A DNA stretch of 64,000 bases from Paenibacillus alba (GTDB lineage: Bacteria; Bacillota; Bacilli; Paenibacillales; NBRC-103111): the NCBI RefSeq assembly GCF_013204855.1, contig NZ_JABMKZ010000006.1:62001-126000 (forward strand), in the 5' to 3' direction. Both the position numbers and the translations under genes were made by a program. Of this stretch, positions 9,501 through 18,578 are shown one piece after another (the first letter of the stretch is position 1; the number at the start of each line of letters is the position of its first letter). Under the pieces are notes generated by a model. The model was given only the letters and a program-made list of their open reading frames with translations. It was not told the DNA's origin and ran no database searches.

Positions 9501-11144
9501 CGCGGTGTGACGCCAGGCGTAGGCTTGATTTCGCCGCCGCCGCATCATGATATTTATTCGATCGAGGATCTGGCTGAGCTGATCCACGATCTCAAGAATG
9601 CCAACCCACGGGCCCGGATCAGCGTGAAGCTGGTATCCGAAGTTGGGGTTGGCACGATCGCTGCCGGCGTAGCCAAAGGGAAAGCGGACGTTGTCCTCAT
9701 CTCCGGCTACGACGGAGGAACGGGCGCGTCGCCGCAGACGAGTATTCGTCACGCGGGACTGCCGTGGGAGCTTGGTCTGGCGGAGACGCATCAGACGCTT
9801 GTGCTGAACAACCTGCGCAGCCGTATCGTCGTCGAAACGGACGGCAAGCTGATGACAGGGCGCGACGTTGTCGTAGCTGCGCTGCTTGGCGCCGAAGAGT
9901 TCGGCTTCGCGACAACGCCGCTGATTACGATCGGCTGCGTCATGATGCGCGTCTGCCATCTGGATACGTGCCCGGTTGGGGTTGCTACGCAAAATCCGGA
10001 GCTTCGCAAGAAATTTGCCGGGGACCCGCAGCATGTGGTCAACTTCATGACCTTCATCGCGCAAGATGTGCGTGAGATGATGGCAGAGCTTGGCTTCCGC
10101 ACCATCGAAGAGATGGTCGGTCGCACAGATATTCTCGAGTCGAAGCAAGCCGTCGACCATTGGAAAGCCAAAGGCGTCGATTTAACGCCGCTGCTGCATC
10201 AACCGGGCATGGGCGAAGACGTAGGCCGCTTCTGCCAAATGCCGCAGGATCATGGCTTAGACCGCTCTTTGGACGTTACGAAGCTGCTCGAAATCTGCGA
10301 GCCGGCTATCGAACGCAAAGAGCATGTGCATGCGATCCTGCCGATTAGAAACGTGAATCGTGTTGTTGGCACGATTGTTGGCAGCGAAGTAACCCGCCGT
10401 CATGGTGTGGACGGCTTGCCGCACGATACGATTCGGCTGCACTTTAACGGCTCCGCCGGTCAAAGCTTTGGCGCATTCGTGCCCAAAGGCATTACGCTTT
10501 CATTAGAAGGCGACGCCAACGATTATGTGGGGAAAGGATTGTCCGGCGGCAAGCTGGCGATTTTCCCTTCCGGCAAGTCCAGTTTTGAACCAGAGAAGAA
10601 CGTGATTATCGGAAATACCGCTTTCTATGGCGCAACAGACGGGGATGCTTACATTCGTGGTAGGGCAGGCGAGCGTTTCTGCGTAAGAAACAGCGGCGTG
10701 CGTGCTGTCGTCGAGGGGGTTGGTGATCACGGCTGTGAATATATGACGGGTGGCCGTGTTGTCGTACTTGGTCCTACAGGCCGCAACTTCGCCGCTGGGA
10801 TGTCTGGCGGGATCGCCTACGTGCTTGATGAGTCAGGCGAGTTCGCCAGCAAAGTGAACCAAGAAATGGTGTATCTCGAGCAGGTTGAGGAAACGTTTGA
10901 AATGAACGAACTGAAAACGATGATTCAGCATCATGCTACATTTACGGATAGCAGCGTTGCCCACCGGGTTATTCAGCACTGGGATGAGTACGTTTGGAAG
11001 TTCGTGAAGGTAATACCGAAGGACTACAAACGGATGTTTGATGCCATCGAGCAAGTAAAACGATCTGGATTAAGCCAACAGGAAGCCATTATGGTCGCTT
11101 TTGAGGCAAATATGAAAGATGTTTCACGTGTCGGTGGAAACTAA
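6552..11144 (+). CDS. gltB: Glutamate synthase large subunit
   Basis: The 1530-residue alpha subunit makes two glutamates from glutamine and 2-oxoglutarate. The N-terminal glutaminase domain has its nucleophile Cys22 in DACGIGF after a short propeptide that is normally cleaved. A central domain, the FMN/2-oxoglutarate barrel (about 830-1200) and the C-terminal GXGXG beta-helix follow. The 3Fe-4S cluster ligands are C1129, C1135 and C1140 (CX5CX4C). The ATG at 6552 has a GAAAGG site; the frame extends 41 codons upstream, but those residues are unlike the family. gltD follows after 68 bp, so they form an operon. Confidence 0.97.
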   Translation: MTKKGLPPKQGLYDPQFERDACGIGFVANIKGVKSHDIVKQALRVLCNLDHRGGQGCEQNTGDGAGILMQIPNAYLQDACAADNIKLPAAGQYGVGMVYLPQDLEARQACENIIERIVSEEGQQFLGWRTVPTDNSSLGDSAKSAEPFVRQVFIGQSANVTSNLDFERKLYIIRRISENAVKNARSESQFYYSSLSSRTIVYKGMLTPEQVDAYYLELQDEKVDSALALVHSRFSTNTFPSWERAHPYRYLIHNGEINTLRGNVNWMHARQAMCDSDLFGEDFKRILPIIDTDGSDSQMFDNTLEFLMLSGRSLPHAAMMMVPEPWSKHETMDDEKKAFYEYHSTLMEPWDGPAAIAFTDGSQIGAILDRNGLRPSRYYVTTDDFIVLASEVGVLDIEPERILYKNRLRPGRMLLVDTVEGRIVADEEIKRSIAGEQPYRDWLNEHLVSLEDLEDAPIVLGSDYDTVLQRQQAFGYTFEQLRKTLEPMGKTGVDPIGSMGTDAPLAVLSDRPQLLYNYFKQLFAQVTNPPIDANFEEIITAQGTTIGPERNLINPEPESCRQIRLKSPFLTNEELAKLRHIQREGFKTVTLPTLFEASKGTEGLQSAMHALYAAADQAIAEGASLLILSDRGVDERKAPIPALLATSGLHHHLIREGTRTKVSLLVESGEPREVHHFALLLGYGAGAINPYLALETLDDMIRRNQLVGVNSEKATYNYIKAVTKGVVKVLAKMGISTIQSYRGAQIFEAIGLSQELVDTYFTWTHTPVGGIGIDIVAKEALMRHNRAFSEQEGRDKVLDTGGDLQWRRDGEDHLYTPETVHALQSAVRTNSYAMYKNFSKLIKREDEKYMALRGLLSFKAGRQPIPIEEVEPIESIFKRFKTGAMSYGSISKEAHETIAIAMNRIGGKSNTGEGGEHPERFTPDANGDLRRSAIKQVASGRFGVTSHYLVNADEIQIKMAQGAKPGEGGQLPGTKVYPWVAEVRGVTPGVGLISPPPHHDIYSIEDLAELIHDLKNANPRARISVKLVSEVGVGTIAAGVAKGKADVVLISGYDGGTGASPQTSIRHAGLPWELGLAETHQTLVLNNLRSRIVVETDGKLMTGRDVVVAALLGAEEFGFATTPLITIGCVMMRVCHLDTCPVGVATQNPELRKKFAGDPQHVVNFMTFIAQDVREMMAELGFRTIEEMVGRTDILESKQAVDHWKAKGVDLTPLLHQPGMGEDVGRFCQMPQDHGLDRSLDVTKLLEICEPAIERKEHVHAILPIRNVNRVVGTIVGSEVTRRHGVDGLPHDTIRLHFNGSAGQSFGAFVPKGITLSLEGDANDYVGKGLSGGKLAIFPSGKSSFEPEKNVIIGNTAFYGATDGDAYIRGRAGERFCVRNSGVRAVVEGVGDHGCEYMTGGRVVVLGPTGRNFAAGMSGGIAYVLDESGEFASKVNQEMVYLEQVEETFEMNELKTMIQHHATFTDSSVAHRVIQHWDEYVWKFVKVIPKDYKRMFDAIEQVKRSGLSQQEAIMVAFEANMKDVSRVGGN

Positions 11145-11212
11145 CAAATTAGCGTAGATGCTTACGAAGTAAGTATTGCTGAAGCAAAACTCTTAGGAGG
11201 AATTAATCCGTC

Positions 11213-12697
11213 ATGGGTAAACCAACTGGTTTTATAGAACATCGTCGTGAGGTCGCGTCTGAAGCTTCCCCGCTGGTCCGAATCGGCCATTGGAAAGAGT
11301 TCGCGACGCCGCTGACAGAAGATAAATTGCAGACACAAGGCTCCAGATGTATGGACTGCGGGATTCCATTCTGCCACACGGGTTCGCTGATTAGCGGAAT
11401 GGCGGCGGGCTGCCCGGTGAACAATTTGATTCCGGAATGGAATGATTTGGTCTACCGTGGGCAATGGCGGGAAGCGCTGGATCGTCTGCATAAGACGAAC
11501 AACTTCCCTGAGTTTACCGGCCGGGTATGTCCGGCGCCGTGCGAGGGTTCTTGTACGGTAGGTTTGAAGGATACGCCGGTTACGATCAAAAGTATTGAGA
11601 AAGCGATCATCGATAAAGGCTTCGAGGAAGGCTGGATTACGCCGCAAACCCCAGAGGCTCGCACAGGTAAAAAGGTTGCAGTGGTCGGCTCGGGTCCATC
11701 CGGACTCGCGGCTGCTGCCCAGCTGAATAAAGCCGGACACTGGGTCACCGTATTTGAACGGGCAGATCGTGTGGGCGGACTGCTGATGTATGGTATTCCG
11801 AACATGAAGCTGGATAAGAAATACGTTCAGCGTCGTGTAGATCTGCTTGAAGCTGAAGGTGTGACGTTCATAACGAATGCTCATGTTGGTGTGAACTATC
11901 CGATCGAGAAGCTGCAAGAAGAGTTCGATGCCATCGTGCTTTGCGGCGGAGCAACCAAGGGCCGGGATCTTCCGATTGAAGGACGCGAGCTGAACGGGGT
12001 TCACTTGGCGATGGAATTCCTCGGCAAGAATACGAGAAGCTTGCTGGATTCTGAGCATGCGGACGGGGCTTATATTTCCGCTGAAGGCAAAGACGTTATT
12101 GTTATCGGCGGCGGGGACACGGGAACCGACTGCGTAGGCACCTCCTTGCGCCACAAGTGCAAGAGTGTCACGCAATTCGAGATTATGCCCAAATCGCCGG
12201 ATACACGTCCAGCCAACAATCCTTGGCCGGAATGGCCCAAAGTCCACAAAGTGGACTACGGTCAACAGGAAGCCGCTGCCCTTCAGGGGGAAGATCCACG
12301 CACCTATTTGATCAACACGAAGAAATTCGTGGGTGATGAGCATGGCAACCTGAAAGAGCTGCACACCGTTCTAATTGAGTGGCAGAAAAACGAGAAGGGC
12401 CAGTTCGTGCCAGTTGAAGTACCTGGCAGCGAGAAAATCTACCCAGCTCAGCTGGTGCTCATCGCGATGGGGTTTACCGGACCGGAGAACACGGTGCTGG
12501 ATCAGCTTGGCGTAGCCAAAGACGAGCGCTCCAATGCCAAAGCCGATTACGGCAAGTTTGCCACCAACGTAGAAGGTGTCTTCTCCGCTGGCGATATGCG
12601 TCGTGGGCAAAGCCTTGTTGTGTGGGCAATCAACGAAGGCCGCGCTGCGGCACGAGAAGTTGACCGCTACTTGATGGGATCGTCGAATTTACCATAG
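11213..12697 (+). CDS. gltD: Glutamate synthase small subunit
   Basis: The 494-residue beta subunit passes electrons from NADPH through FAD to the large subunit. The N-terminal half has the cysteine sets for two 4Fe-4S clusters ([23 protein letters not shown]). The FAD Rossmann motif [10 protein letters not shown] and the NADPH motif [10 protein letters not shown] follow, as in all GltD proteins. A TAGGAGG site precedes the ATG. It directly follows gltB and ends at a terminator. Confidence 0.97.
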   Translation: MGKPTGFIEHRREVASEASPLVRIGHWKEFATPLTEDKLQTQGSRCMDCGIPFCHTGSLISGMAAGCPVNNLIPEWNDLVYRGQWREALDRLHKTNNFPEFTGRVCPAPCEGSCTVGLKDTPVTIKSIEKAIIDKGFEEGWITPQTPEARTGKKVAVVGSGPSGLAAAAQLNKAGHWVTVFERADRVGGLLMYGIPNMKLDKKYVQRRVDLLEAEGVTFITNAHVGVNYPIEKLQEEFDAIVLCGGATKGRDLPIEGRELNGVHLAMEFLGKNTRSLLDSEHADGAYISAEGKDVIVIGGGDTGTDCVGTSLRHKCKSVTQFEIMPKSPDTRPANNPWPEWPKVHKVDYGQQEAAALQGEDPRTYLINTKKFVGDEHGNLKELHTVLIEWQKNEKGQFVPVEVPGSEKIYPAQLVLIAMGFTGPENTVLDQLGVAKDERSNAKADYGKFATNVEGVFSAGDMRRGQSLVVWAINEGRAAAREVDRYLMGSSNLP

Positions 12698-12707
12698 GAA
12701 TCGAAAA

Positions 12708-12744
12708 AAATAAAGGAACCTCTCGGGGTTCTTTTATTTTTTTT
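12708..12744 (+). terminator. Intrinsic terminator of gltBD
   Basis: The stem AATAAAGGAACC/GGTTCTTTTATT with a short TCTCGG loop runs into a T-rich tail, 10 bases after the gltD stop. Confidence 0.85.
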
Positions 12745-12939
12745 GATCTCTTAGTGAGAATTGATCTATTTTTTAGGTAATTTTTACAATTCTTCGACAT
12801 AATTCGACGGTTATTCCCAAATTTTGATTGTACAATACTTGTAAACTAAAAAGCACGTACTGTGTTTACAATTCAATAGCTCAACATGATTATCGAACAA
12901 GGGGTGAAGATTTGAAGTAGAAAGGAGATTCGAGCACCA

Positions 12940-14292
12940 GTGATATTTACCTTCATTGTACTATGGCTAATTGCCATTATTCTTATCATCAATAATCCTC
13001 ATAATGAGTCAACTCGTTGGGCGGCTTTTGTAGCATTTTGTGGGGGCGCTGGTGGATTCGCGCGAGCATTAATCGAGGATTTTTCACCCGTTATATCGCT
13101 GCATCAGTTGATGGATACGGAACTCGAATCCATATTACATAGTATTTATAATATAGGATCGTTTATCAATACCTACGGCTTGCCTTATGGCTATCTAATA
13201 TTTTGTCTTTGTTATTCGGAATTGTTTGGAAGAAGAAAAAAAGCAATTTTGAAAGCTATCATGTTTGGACCCGTCATCCTAATGTTCTATATTACTCCCC
13301 TGCTGCCTGAGATCATTCACAATTACCCCATCACCATCCTATGGGTAGCTCCCTACATACTTATTGGAAGTGGGTTGTTGATATTCAGTTATTATAAAGA
13401 AACGAATCCTCTTCTGAAAAAAAGCAGACTATTTACGAATCTAATCGCCCTCCCCCCCGTACTCTTTCAATTAGTATCCAATTACACCCTGCGTTTGTTC
13501 AGCTTTGACGAGGTATGGAGACTCAATGCAATAATGATGTTTTTCTTACTCGTACTGTTTATAGTTTTGATGATAAAATTCGATTTCTTTGGGGTGAAAC
13601 TTAGATTTGAACGACGCAGAATAGACAGCACTCTGAAAGCAGTGACTTCTGGAACGAGTTTTCTCAACCATGCAATTAAGAATGAAGTTGGAAAAATCAG
13701 CATATTAGCCGAAAACATTCAGCATCTAACTTCCGATGTTAAAAACAAGGAAGTTAGCGACAATGTGTCTCATATTCTTGCGTCCGCGGATCATTTGCTA
13801 GAAATGATAAATCGCATTCAACACCAAATTCAGGATATTTTTTTGAGAAAAGAAAGAAATAACTTATCTGATCTTTTGCATGAATGTGTAGCCTTGAATC
13901 AAACACTTCTGAACAAAAAAAGGATCAACATCGAAGAGCATTATGCTCTTTCGAGGACAATTGAATATGACAGCTTTCATTTGAAGGAAGTCATCAATAA
14001 TTTGTTAGCAAATGCAATTGATGCAATGAATTCTGGTGGACTGATGAGAGTTGAAGCTTTTGAATTAAGAAATCAGGTATATATCCTAGTTAAGGATAGT
14101 GGAATAGGCATCTCTAAAAGCCACCTTGAACATATTTTCGATCCATTTTTCACCACTAAAATGAATAAGAATAATTTTGGACTAGGATTATCTTATTGCT
14201 TTAATGTCATTCGCAAACACGGTGGGAAGATTGAAGTATTCAGTGAACTTGAAAAAGGGACAACAGTGAAGGTAAGCCTTCCTGTATCTTAA
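12940..14292 (+). CDS. Membrane sensor histidine kinase
   Basis: The 450-residue protein has about seven hydrophobic segments in residues 1-215, then a cytoplasmic kinase region. The likely phospho-accepting histidine is H244 in FLNHAIKNEVGK. The ATPase domain shows the N-box (NNLLANAIDAM), the G1 box (DSGIGIS), FDPFFTTK and the G2 box (NFGLGLSY). The start is a GTG at 12940 with AAAGGAGA upstream. Its partner response regulator begins 28 bp after the stop. The signal is unknown. The gene is clearly more AT-rich than gltBD, and two TTTACAATTC direct repeats lie upstream (12783 and 12865). Confidence 0.85.
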   Translation: MIFTFIVLWLIAIILIINNPHNESTRWAAFVAFCGGAGGFARALIEDFSPVISLHQLMDTELESILHSIYNIGSFINTYGLPYGYLIFCLCYSELFGRRKKAILKAIMFGPVILMFYITPLLPEIIHNYPITILWVAPYILIGSGLLIFSYYKETNPLLKKSRLFTNLIALPPVLFQLVSNYTLRLFSFDEVWRLNAIMMFFLLVLFIVLMIKFDFFGVKLRFERRRIDSTLKAVTSGTSFLNHAIKNEVGKISILAENIQHLTSDVKNKEVSDNVSHILASADHLLEMINRIQHQIQDIFLRKERNNLSDLLHECVALNQTLLNKKRINIEEHYALSRTIEYDSFHLKEVINNLLANAIDAMNSGGLMRVEAFELRNQVYILVKDSGIGISKSHLEHIFDPFFTTKMNKNNFGLGLSYCFNVIRKHGGKIEVFSELEKGTTVKVSLPVS

Positions 14293-14320
14293 TATTTTGA
14301 ATGCAAGAAAAGGGGAAATC

Positions 14321-14944
14321 ATGGCAAGTCTGAAAATTTTAATTGTGGAAGATGATCCAATATGGCTCATGTGCATCTCTGATTATTTGGAGAGAGAGAC
14401 TGATATGAAGGGGTGTCACAGAGCTTCTAGCAAAGAAGAAGCCATTCAAATATGCAGGGAAGTATGTCCTGATGTTGTTCTTATGGATATTCATCTTTCT
14501 GATGGAAAGTTTGACGGTATTGATGCCGTGTTTGAAATAAAAACGATCATGGAAACGAAGATTATTATGCTCACTTCTTTTACTGAAAAAGAAATGATTA
14601 TAAATTCATTCGCCGCTGGTGCAGTGAACTATGTGGCAAAGAGTGATTACAAAAAATTGCCAAGCGTAATTAGAGCTGCGATGTGTGAGATAACGCCAAT
14701 TCAAACCTTGATGAGTGATTATTTGCGATTGAGGAAGGAAGAGCAACTAGCGGCGCTTACTCATGCTGAAAAAGAGGTTTTCGGACTTATCGAACAAGGG
14801 TTCACACAGTCTCAAATTGAAAAAAAGCTCTATAAATCGGGCAGCACGATAAAGAATCAAGTCAACCGAATTTTGAAGAAGTTTAATGTGCGCAGTTCTA
14901 AGGAAGCTATTGAAAAGGTAAAGAGTAGAAGGTTTTTTGAATAA
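14321..14944 (+). CDS. NarL/LuxR-type response regulator
   Basis: The 207-residue product has a receiver domain with acidic pocket D11/D12, phosphorylation site D56 (VVLMDIHL) and the conserved Lys in VAKSDYKK, followed by a LuxR-type helix-turn-helix (LTHAEKEVFGLIEQG...STIKNQVNRIL). The ATG at 14321 is preceded by AAGGGGAAATC; an in-frame start 8 codons earlier has no site. It pairs with the sensor kinase just upstream. Targets are unknown; the genes that follow (sppA, RDD protein) are candidates. Confidence 0.88.
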   Translation: MASLKILIVEDDPIWLMCISDYLERETDMKGCHRASSKEEAIQICREVCPDVVLMDIHLSDGKFDGIDAVFEIKTIMETKIIMLTSFTEKEMIINSFAAGAVNYVAKSDYKKLPSVIRAAMCEITPIQTLMSDYLRLRKEEQLAALTHAEKEVFGLIEQGFTQSQIEKKLYKSGSTIKNQVNRILKKFNVRSSKEAIEKVKSRRFFE

Positions 14945-15069
14945 GTAACCTTTTCAATTCAATAGGTACTATAAAATTTGGAACTACTGGATTTAATGAG
15001 GTGAAAGTATACTGTAGTAAAGTTTATTTGAAGGCACGTAATGAATGTGCAGTTTACAGGAGGGGCTTT

Positions 15070-16035
15070 ATGGGTAAGAGGGGTTGGGCTTTGATAATTG
15101 TAGGTGCTCTGCTAATAGTTATGGTTCTTATTCTGGTTTTTAAAACAAAAGATTGGAATGAAGCGGTTAGTTCGGAAAAGAACAAATGGCAAGAAGAAGT
15201 TATCTCAGGCAAGGGGAAAAATAAGCTTGTTCAATTAGATGTGGAGGGTGTTATTGCTGGAAAGCCTAGTTTTTCTAGCAGCTTCAGTACTGGTGCTTTT
15301 CTCTCCCAATTAGATCAAGTTAGCAAAGATCCCAACGTAAAGGCACTGGTAATAAGAGTTGATAGTCCTGGAGGCGAAGTGGTTGCATCGGATGAAATTC
15401 ACCAGCGCATAGAGCATGTGAAGAAAGCTGGGAAAACCGTAGTTATCAGCATGGGAGCCGTAGCCGCTTCCGGAGGATATTATATATCCGCGCCAGCGGA
15501 TTATATTTTTGCCAATCGATCAACGCTTACAGGAAGTCTTGGCGTTATCTTTGCGCTGCCTAATTATGAGAAAACTGCAGAGTTGCTCGGGTATAAGCAA
15601 AACATTATCAAAAGCGGCGAATTTAAGGACATTGGAAGTCCTCTTCGTGAGTTAACATCAAAGGAAAAGGATATCTTTCAATCTTTGGTAAATGAGAGCT
15701 ACCAACAATTCGTATCGGTTATTGAAAAAGGTCGCAAATTATCTCGTGAAGAGGTCTTGAAAGTGGCAGATGGGCGAATATATTCGGGTCAACAAGCTAA
15801 AACATTGGGGCTTATTGATGAATTTGGTACATTGGAAGATGCGAGGGAGTATGCGAAACAAAAGTTAGGATTGGAAGATGTGAAAGTTATTAAATATTCG
15901 CAGAAGTTATCTTTGTTCTCTGTGTTGGACGGGCTTAGCCAAAAGATGAAGTCTCCAGCGGCACAGGTGATGGAGCAGATACTGCCGGCTGCATCTACTG
16001 CGGGACCCCGCTTGTTATATTTATTTCAACCATAA
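15070..16035 (+). CDS. sppA: Signal peptide peptidase SppA
   Basis: The 321-residue membrane-anchored serine protease has one N-terminal transmembrane segment (about residues 6-25) and an extracellular ClpP-fold domain. The Ser-Lys dyad is S134 (VAASGGYY) and K186 (GEFKDIGS); the 52-residue separation equals that known for Bacillus SppA. The oxyanion motif DSPGGEV is present. The family degrades leftover signal peptides and is linked to membrane stress and antimicrobial-peptide resistance. The ATG at 15070 follows AGGAGGGG; a longer frame from 15001 is not needed. The RDD gene follows after 16 bp. Confidence 0.92.
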   Translation: MGKRGWALIIVGALLIVMVLILVFKTKDWNEAVSSEKNKWQEEVISGKGKNKLVQLDVEGVIAGKPSFSSSFSTGAFLSQLDQVSKDPNVKALVIRVDSPGGEVVASDEIHQRIEHVKKAGKTVVISMGAVAASGGYYISAPADYIFANRSTLTGSLGVIFALPNYEKTAELLGYKQNIIKSGEFKDIGSPLRELTSKEKDIFQSLVNESYQQFVSVIEKGRKLSREEVLKVADGRIYSGQQAKTLGLIDEFGTLEDAREYAKQKLGLEDVKVIKYSQKLSLFSVLDGLSQKMKSPAAQVMEQILPAASTAGPRLLYLFQP

Positions 16036-16051
16036 TAGAGGAGGAAGTAAT

Positions 16052-16516
16052 ATGGAACACAACATAGAAGTAAATCAAGGTAAGGATGGAAGCGTGAGTT
16101 CAGAAATTAGGACCAACACGGAGCTGCAGTATGCGGGCTTTTGGATTCGTTTTGTGGCGGTTTTAATAGATGGGATTGCAATTCAGGCTGTCTTTCTAAT
16201 TCTTAGCTTTATTACGAATTCAAGTCCGTTAAAGCCTTCTTTAGGCATGTCTGTACTGCAGTACGCGATTAGCTGGTCTTATTCTGTCATCTTGACAGTT
16301 CTTCTTGGTCAAACACTCGGGAAGATGATAATGGGAATTCGCGTCGTACGTAAAGATGGATTACCCAATACGTGGGCTTCCATATTGTTGCGAGAAATTA
16401 TAGGGAAGATAGTTTCGGCGATCATTCTTTGTATTGGTTACATCATGGCTGGAATTGATTCGGAGAAACGCGCCTTGCATGATCGAATGGCTGGAACACG
16501 GGTTGTAAGGAAATAG
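16052..16516 (+). CDS. RDD-family membrane protein
   Basis: This 154-residue protein has the RDD signature near the start (AGFWIRFVAVLIDGI), with the Arg and Asp in the first membrane helix, then further hydrophobic segments to about residue 138. In Bacillus an RDD protein (YteJ) is coded next to sppA and modulates it, so the same pairing is likely here. GAGGAGG precedes the ATG. A 40-residue membrane peptide gene starts 3 bp after its stop. Confidence 0.88.
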   Translation: MEHNIEVNQGKDGSVSSEIRTNTELQYAGFWIRFVAVLIDGIAIQAVFLILSFITNSSPLKPSLGMSVLQYAISWSYSVILTVLLGQTLGKMIMGIRVVRKDGLPNTWASILLREIIGKIVSAIILCIGYIMAGIDSEKRALHDRMAGTRVVRK

Positions 16517-16519
16517 GGC

Positions 16520-16642
16520 ATGTTTGAGAGAAATTCACTACTAGGTGATCTTCTGATAATTTTATTTATTTTGCTAACAGTGTTTAACATTTATAAGTTA
16601 GGATCATATTTCGGAAAAGTACTATTTTACATAGCACACTAA
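16520..16642 (+). CDS. Small single-pass membrane peptide (40 aa)
   Basis: The ATG at 16520 starts 3 bp after the RDD stop, with AAGGA at the end of the RDD gene as a possible ribosome binding site. The 40-residue product has a polar start (MFERNS), a continuous hydrophobic stretch (about residues 7-24), then a short basic/aromatic tail. The tight junction suggests translational coupling in the sppA-RDD operon. I know of no family for it, and it could be chance, but a hydrophobic micro-ORF placed exactly here is suggestive. Confidence 0.45.
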   Translation: MFERNSLLGDLLIILFILLTVFNIYKLGSYFGKVLFYIAH

Positions 16643-16867
16643 AACTTCAGAATTTCAATATAATAAAATTCCGAGGAATTATCTGTCTCTATAAGTATTA
16701 TAATATGCTGCTTAGGCGTTTCATCTACATACAACAACAGGACAATCATGGTGTATCAGTTGAATGTGTATGATGAATAAACGTGAACATTTCCCGAACT
16801 TCATGTACAATAAGATGAAGAAGCAGATTAGGTTCAGCTGCATGATGTACGGGAATGGAGGAAGCAC

Positions 16868-17341
16868 ATGAAGAAAGAAGAAGAAGATCTCATTACGCCA
16901 GCGGAACTACATGCCCTGCTAGCTGAGAATGGGGAGCATTCCGAAGAGTTTGAGTTCAATGAACCGATCGGGGCACAGCATCTGACTTCTTTGCAAAAAG
17001 CAGTTGTGCTTCTTTCCAAGCAGGTAGAGGAGCTTCAGCTGCAGCTTCATGAGCATTTTGAACTCCAGAGCAGGCAGCAGGAGCAGTTTCTGCGGCAATT
17101 CAAGCACCAGCTCGAGAACAAGCTCCATGAGGATTTGATCCGCACCATTGTGGTACAACAGCAGTCCGCGATTCAAGAAGAGAACCTGGTGGAAGAGGAT
17201 TCCTCCGAGCTCTCTTTGGAAGTTATAAAATCAGAGGAACAAGCCGTCGTTGAGGACACGCAGCCAACCTACTCCAGAGTGCGGAGCTACAGCAAAATTC
17301 GAAAGAGAAAGAAAGGGTTTCTGGAGAAACTCTTCGAGTAA
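16868..17341 (+). CDS. Hypothetical acidic coiled-coil protein
   Basis: The 157-residue product has an acidic N-terminus, a Gln/Leu-rich heptad region (about residues 40-95) that should form a coiled coil, an acidic middle and a strongly basic C-terminus (KIRKRKKGF). No membrane segment or known domain is visible. ATGGAGGAAGC precedes the ATG. The 225 bp before it show no gene. It is followed by a hairpin-repeat array. Function unknown. Confidence 0.7.
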   Translation: MKKEEEDLITPAELHALLAENGEHSEEFEFNEPIGAQHLTSLQKAVVLLSKQVEELQLQLHEHFELQSRQQEQFLRQFKHQLENKLHEDLIRTIVVQQQSAIQEENLVEEDSSELSLEVIKSEEQAVVEDTQPTYSRVRSYSKIRKRKKGFLEKLFE

Positions 17342-17352
17342 TAGCATCCGAT

Positions 17353-17540
17353 AAAGCCTGCAAATATGCATGCTTTTCGTCATGGGAATAAGCAAAATGG
17401 AGAAAAGCCTGAGATTATGCATCTTTTGGAGACCTTTTTTCCATTTACGGATGGAAAAGCTCAGAAAGCCTGCATAATCGCAGGCTTTCTCTTTTTTTTC
17501 ACGATTTCATCAAAAAAGCCTGCATTTTCGCAGGCTCTTC
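17353..17540. repeat. Hairpin-repeat array, AGCCTGC family
   Basis: Four units with the AGCCTGC-N-GCAGGCT core, two of them degenerate, have their GCC at about 17356, 17407, 17468 and 17518, giving steps of 51, 61 and 50. The last two have long T-runs or A-runs like terminators. The array lies between convergent genes, like the one at 875-1675. Confidence 0.75.
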
Positions 17541-17547
17541 AAAATTG

Positions 17548-17690
17548 ATGAGCCACGAATGGGCCCAAAATGCCGTAGCTCAAACAATTGATGCTAATAT
17601 TGTCAACGGTTTGACGGAGCTATCGTTTGCTCCACAGGCGAATGCGACCAGAGCGCAAGCGACTGTGATGATGAAAAGATTTTTTCTGTT
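17548..17690 (+). pseudogene. Remnant of an SLH (S-layer homology) domain
   Basis: The + frame here reads HEWAQNAVAQTIDANIVNG followed by SFAPQANATRAQATVMMKRFF, which has the order of an SLH motif (W-A-x-x-A...I-V-x-G...F-x-P...ATRAQ-x-x-x-M). There is no upstream part of a surface protein, no ribosome binding site, and the frame then runs antisense into the response-regulator gene. This is most simply the decayed C-terminus of a lost S-layer-anchored protein. Confidence 0.6.
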
Positions 17691-17713
17691 CGCAGTGCCG
17701 GCAATGCACGAAT

Positions 17714-18403
17714 CTACAACATCCCTTCCTCGTGCGCTTTCTTCGAAGCCTGCACACGATCGCGGACATCCATTTTGGAGTAGATGCTGGAAATGTAGTT
17801 TTTCACGGTGCCTTCGGATAAATATAGTTTTTCGGCGATTTCCTTATTGTTCAGGCCATCGGCGATGCAGTGCAGCACTTGAACTTCGCGATCGCTCAGC
17901 CCATAAGCATCAGTTCGGGCAGGCTCATCGGAAGCGGGCTTGGTGCCAGCATCTTGTGCGGTTCCATCGGCAGCGCCTCTTGCTTGCTGAACGAGCATTT
18001 TGGCGATATCCTGTGGGATGAGTGTACCGCCTTGATGCACCCATTTGATCCCAGCGGCGAGATCCTTGGGGTGAATGGCTTTGAGCAGATAGCCTTCGGC
18101 TCCTGCGCCAAGGGCATCAACGACATAGCTGATTTCCTGAAACGTCGTCAGGATGATAACACGAATATGAGGCCATGCAATTTTGATTTGTTTGGTTGCC
18201 TCTACACCGTCCATGACGGGCATGTGAATGTCCATCAGCACAACGTCAGGCTGCTGCTCTTCACACTGTTTTAAAGCAACGTGTCCGTTCTCGGCCAAGC
18301 CTACGACTTGAATATCCGGGTCCATATCGAGTACAATGTGCAAGCTTTCTCTAATTAAATCCTGATCATCGACCAGAAGCAGTTTGAGCGGGCTAGGGTT
18401 CAT
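17714..18403 (-). CDS. NarL-type response regulator
   Basis: The 229-residue protein has a receiver domain with D12/D13, phosphorylation site D58 (VVLMDIHMPVMDG) and the conserved Lys in YLLKAIHP, then a LuxR-type helix-turn-helix (LSDREVQVLHCIADG...GTVKNYISSIYSK). The kinase gene lies 175 bp upstream on the same strand. The pair sits divergent from an ABC transporter, which is its probable target, as in the NatKR/NatAB and DesKR-like systems. Confidence 0.9.
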   Translation of the reverse strand: MNPSPLKLLLVDDQDLIRESLHIVLDMDPDIQVVGLAENGHVALKQCEEQQPDVVLMDIHMPVMDGVEATKQIKIAWPHIRVIILTTFQEISYVVDALGAGAEGYLLKAIHPKDLAAGIKWVHQGGTLIPQDIAKMLVQQARGAADGTAQDAGTKPASDEPARTDAYGLSDREVQVLHCIADGLNNKEIAEKLYLSEGTVKNYISSIYSKMDVRDRVQASKKAHEEGML

Positions 18404-18578
18404 GCTTGGCGCCTCCTAAGGTTAATGGCATTCTAGGTGTTGTTGGGGACTCTCGCCTGAAGGAGATGCGGCCCCTTACCTGTTCCACCTAAAATTTCTG
18501 GTCAATGGTCATACAGACGGCTCTGTAATGTGACAATCATCCATATTGTAACATGAGGAACTCCTAACCGGAAATCAA

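Noticed and set aside
9117..10160. 347-residue minus-strand frame inside gltB
   Set aside because: Antisense shadow of the GC-rich conserved FMN domain of gltB; no domain of its own.
11162..12364. 400-residue minus-strand frame over gltD
   Set aside because: Antisense shadow of gltD, whose motifs are intact on the + strand.
17545..18021. 158-residue + strand ORF as an intact gene
   Set aside because: Only the first 45 codons resemble an SLH motif; the rest is antisense to the response regulator.
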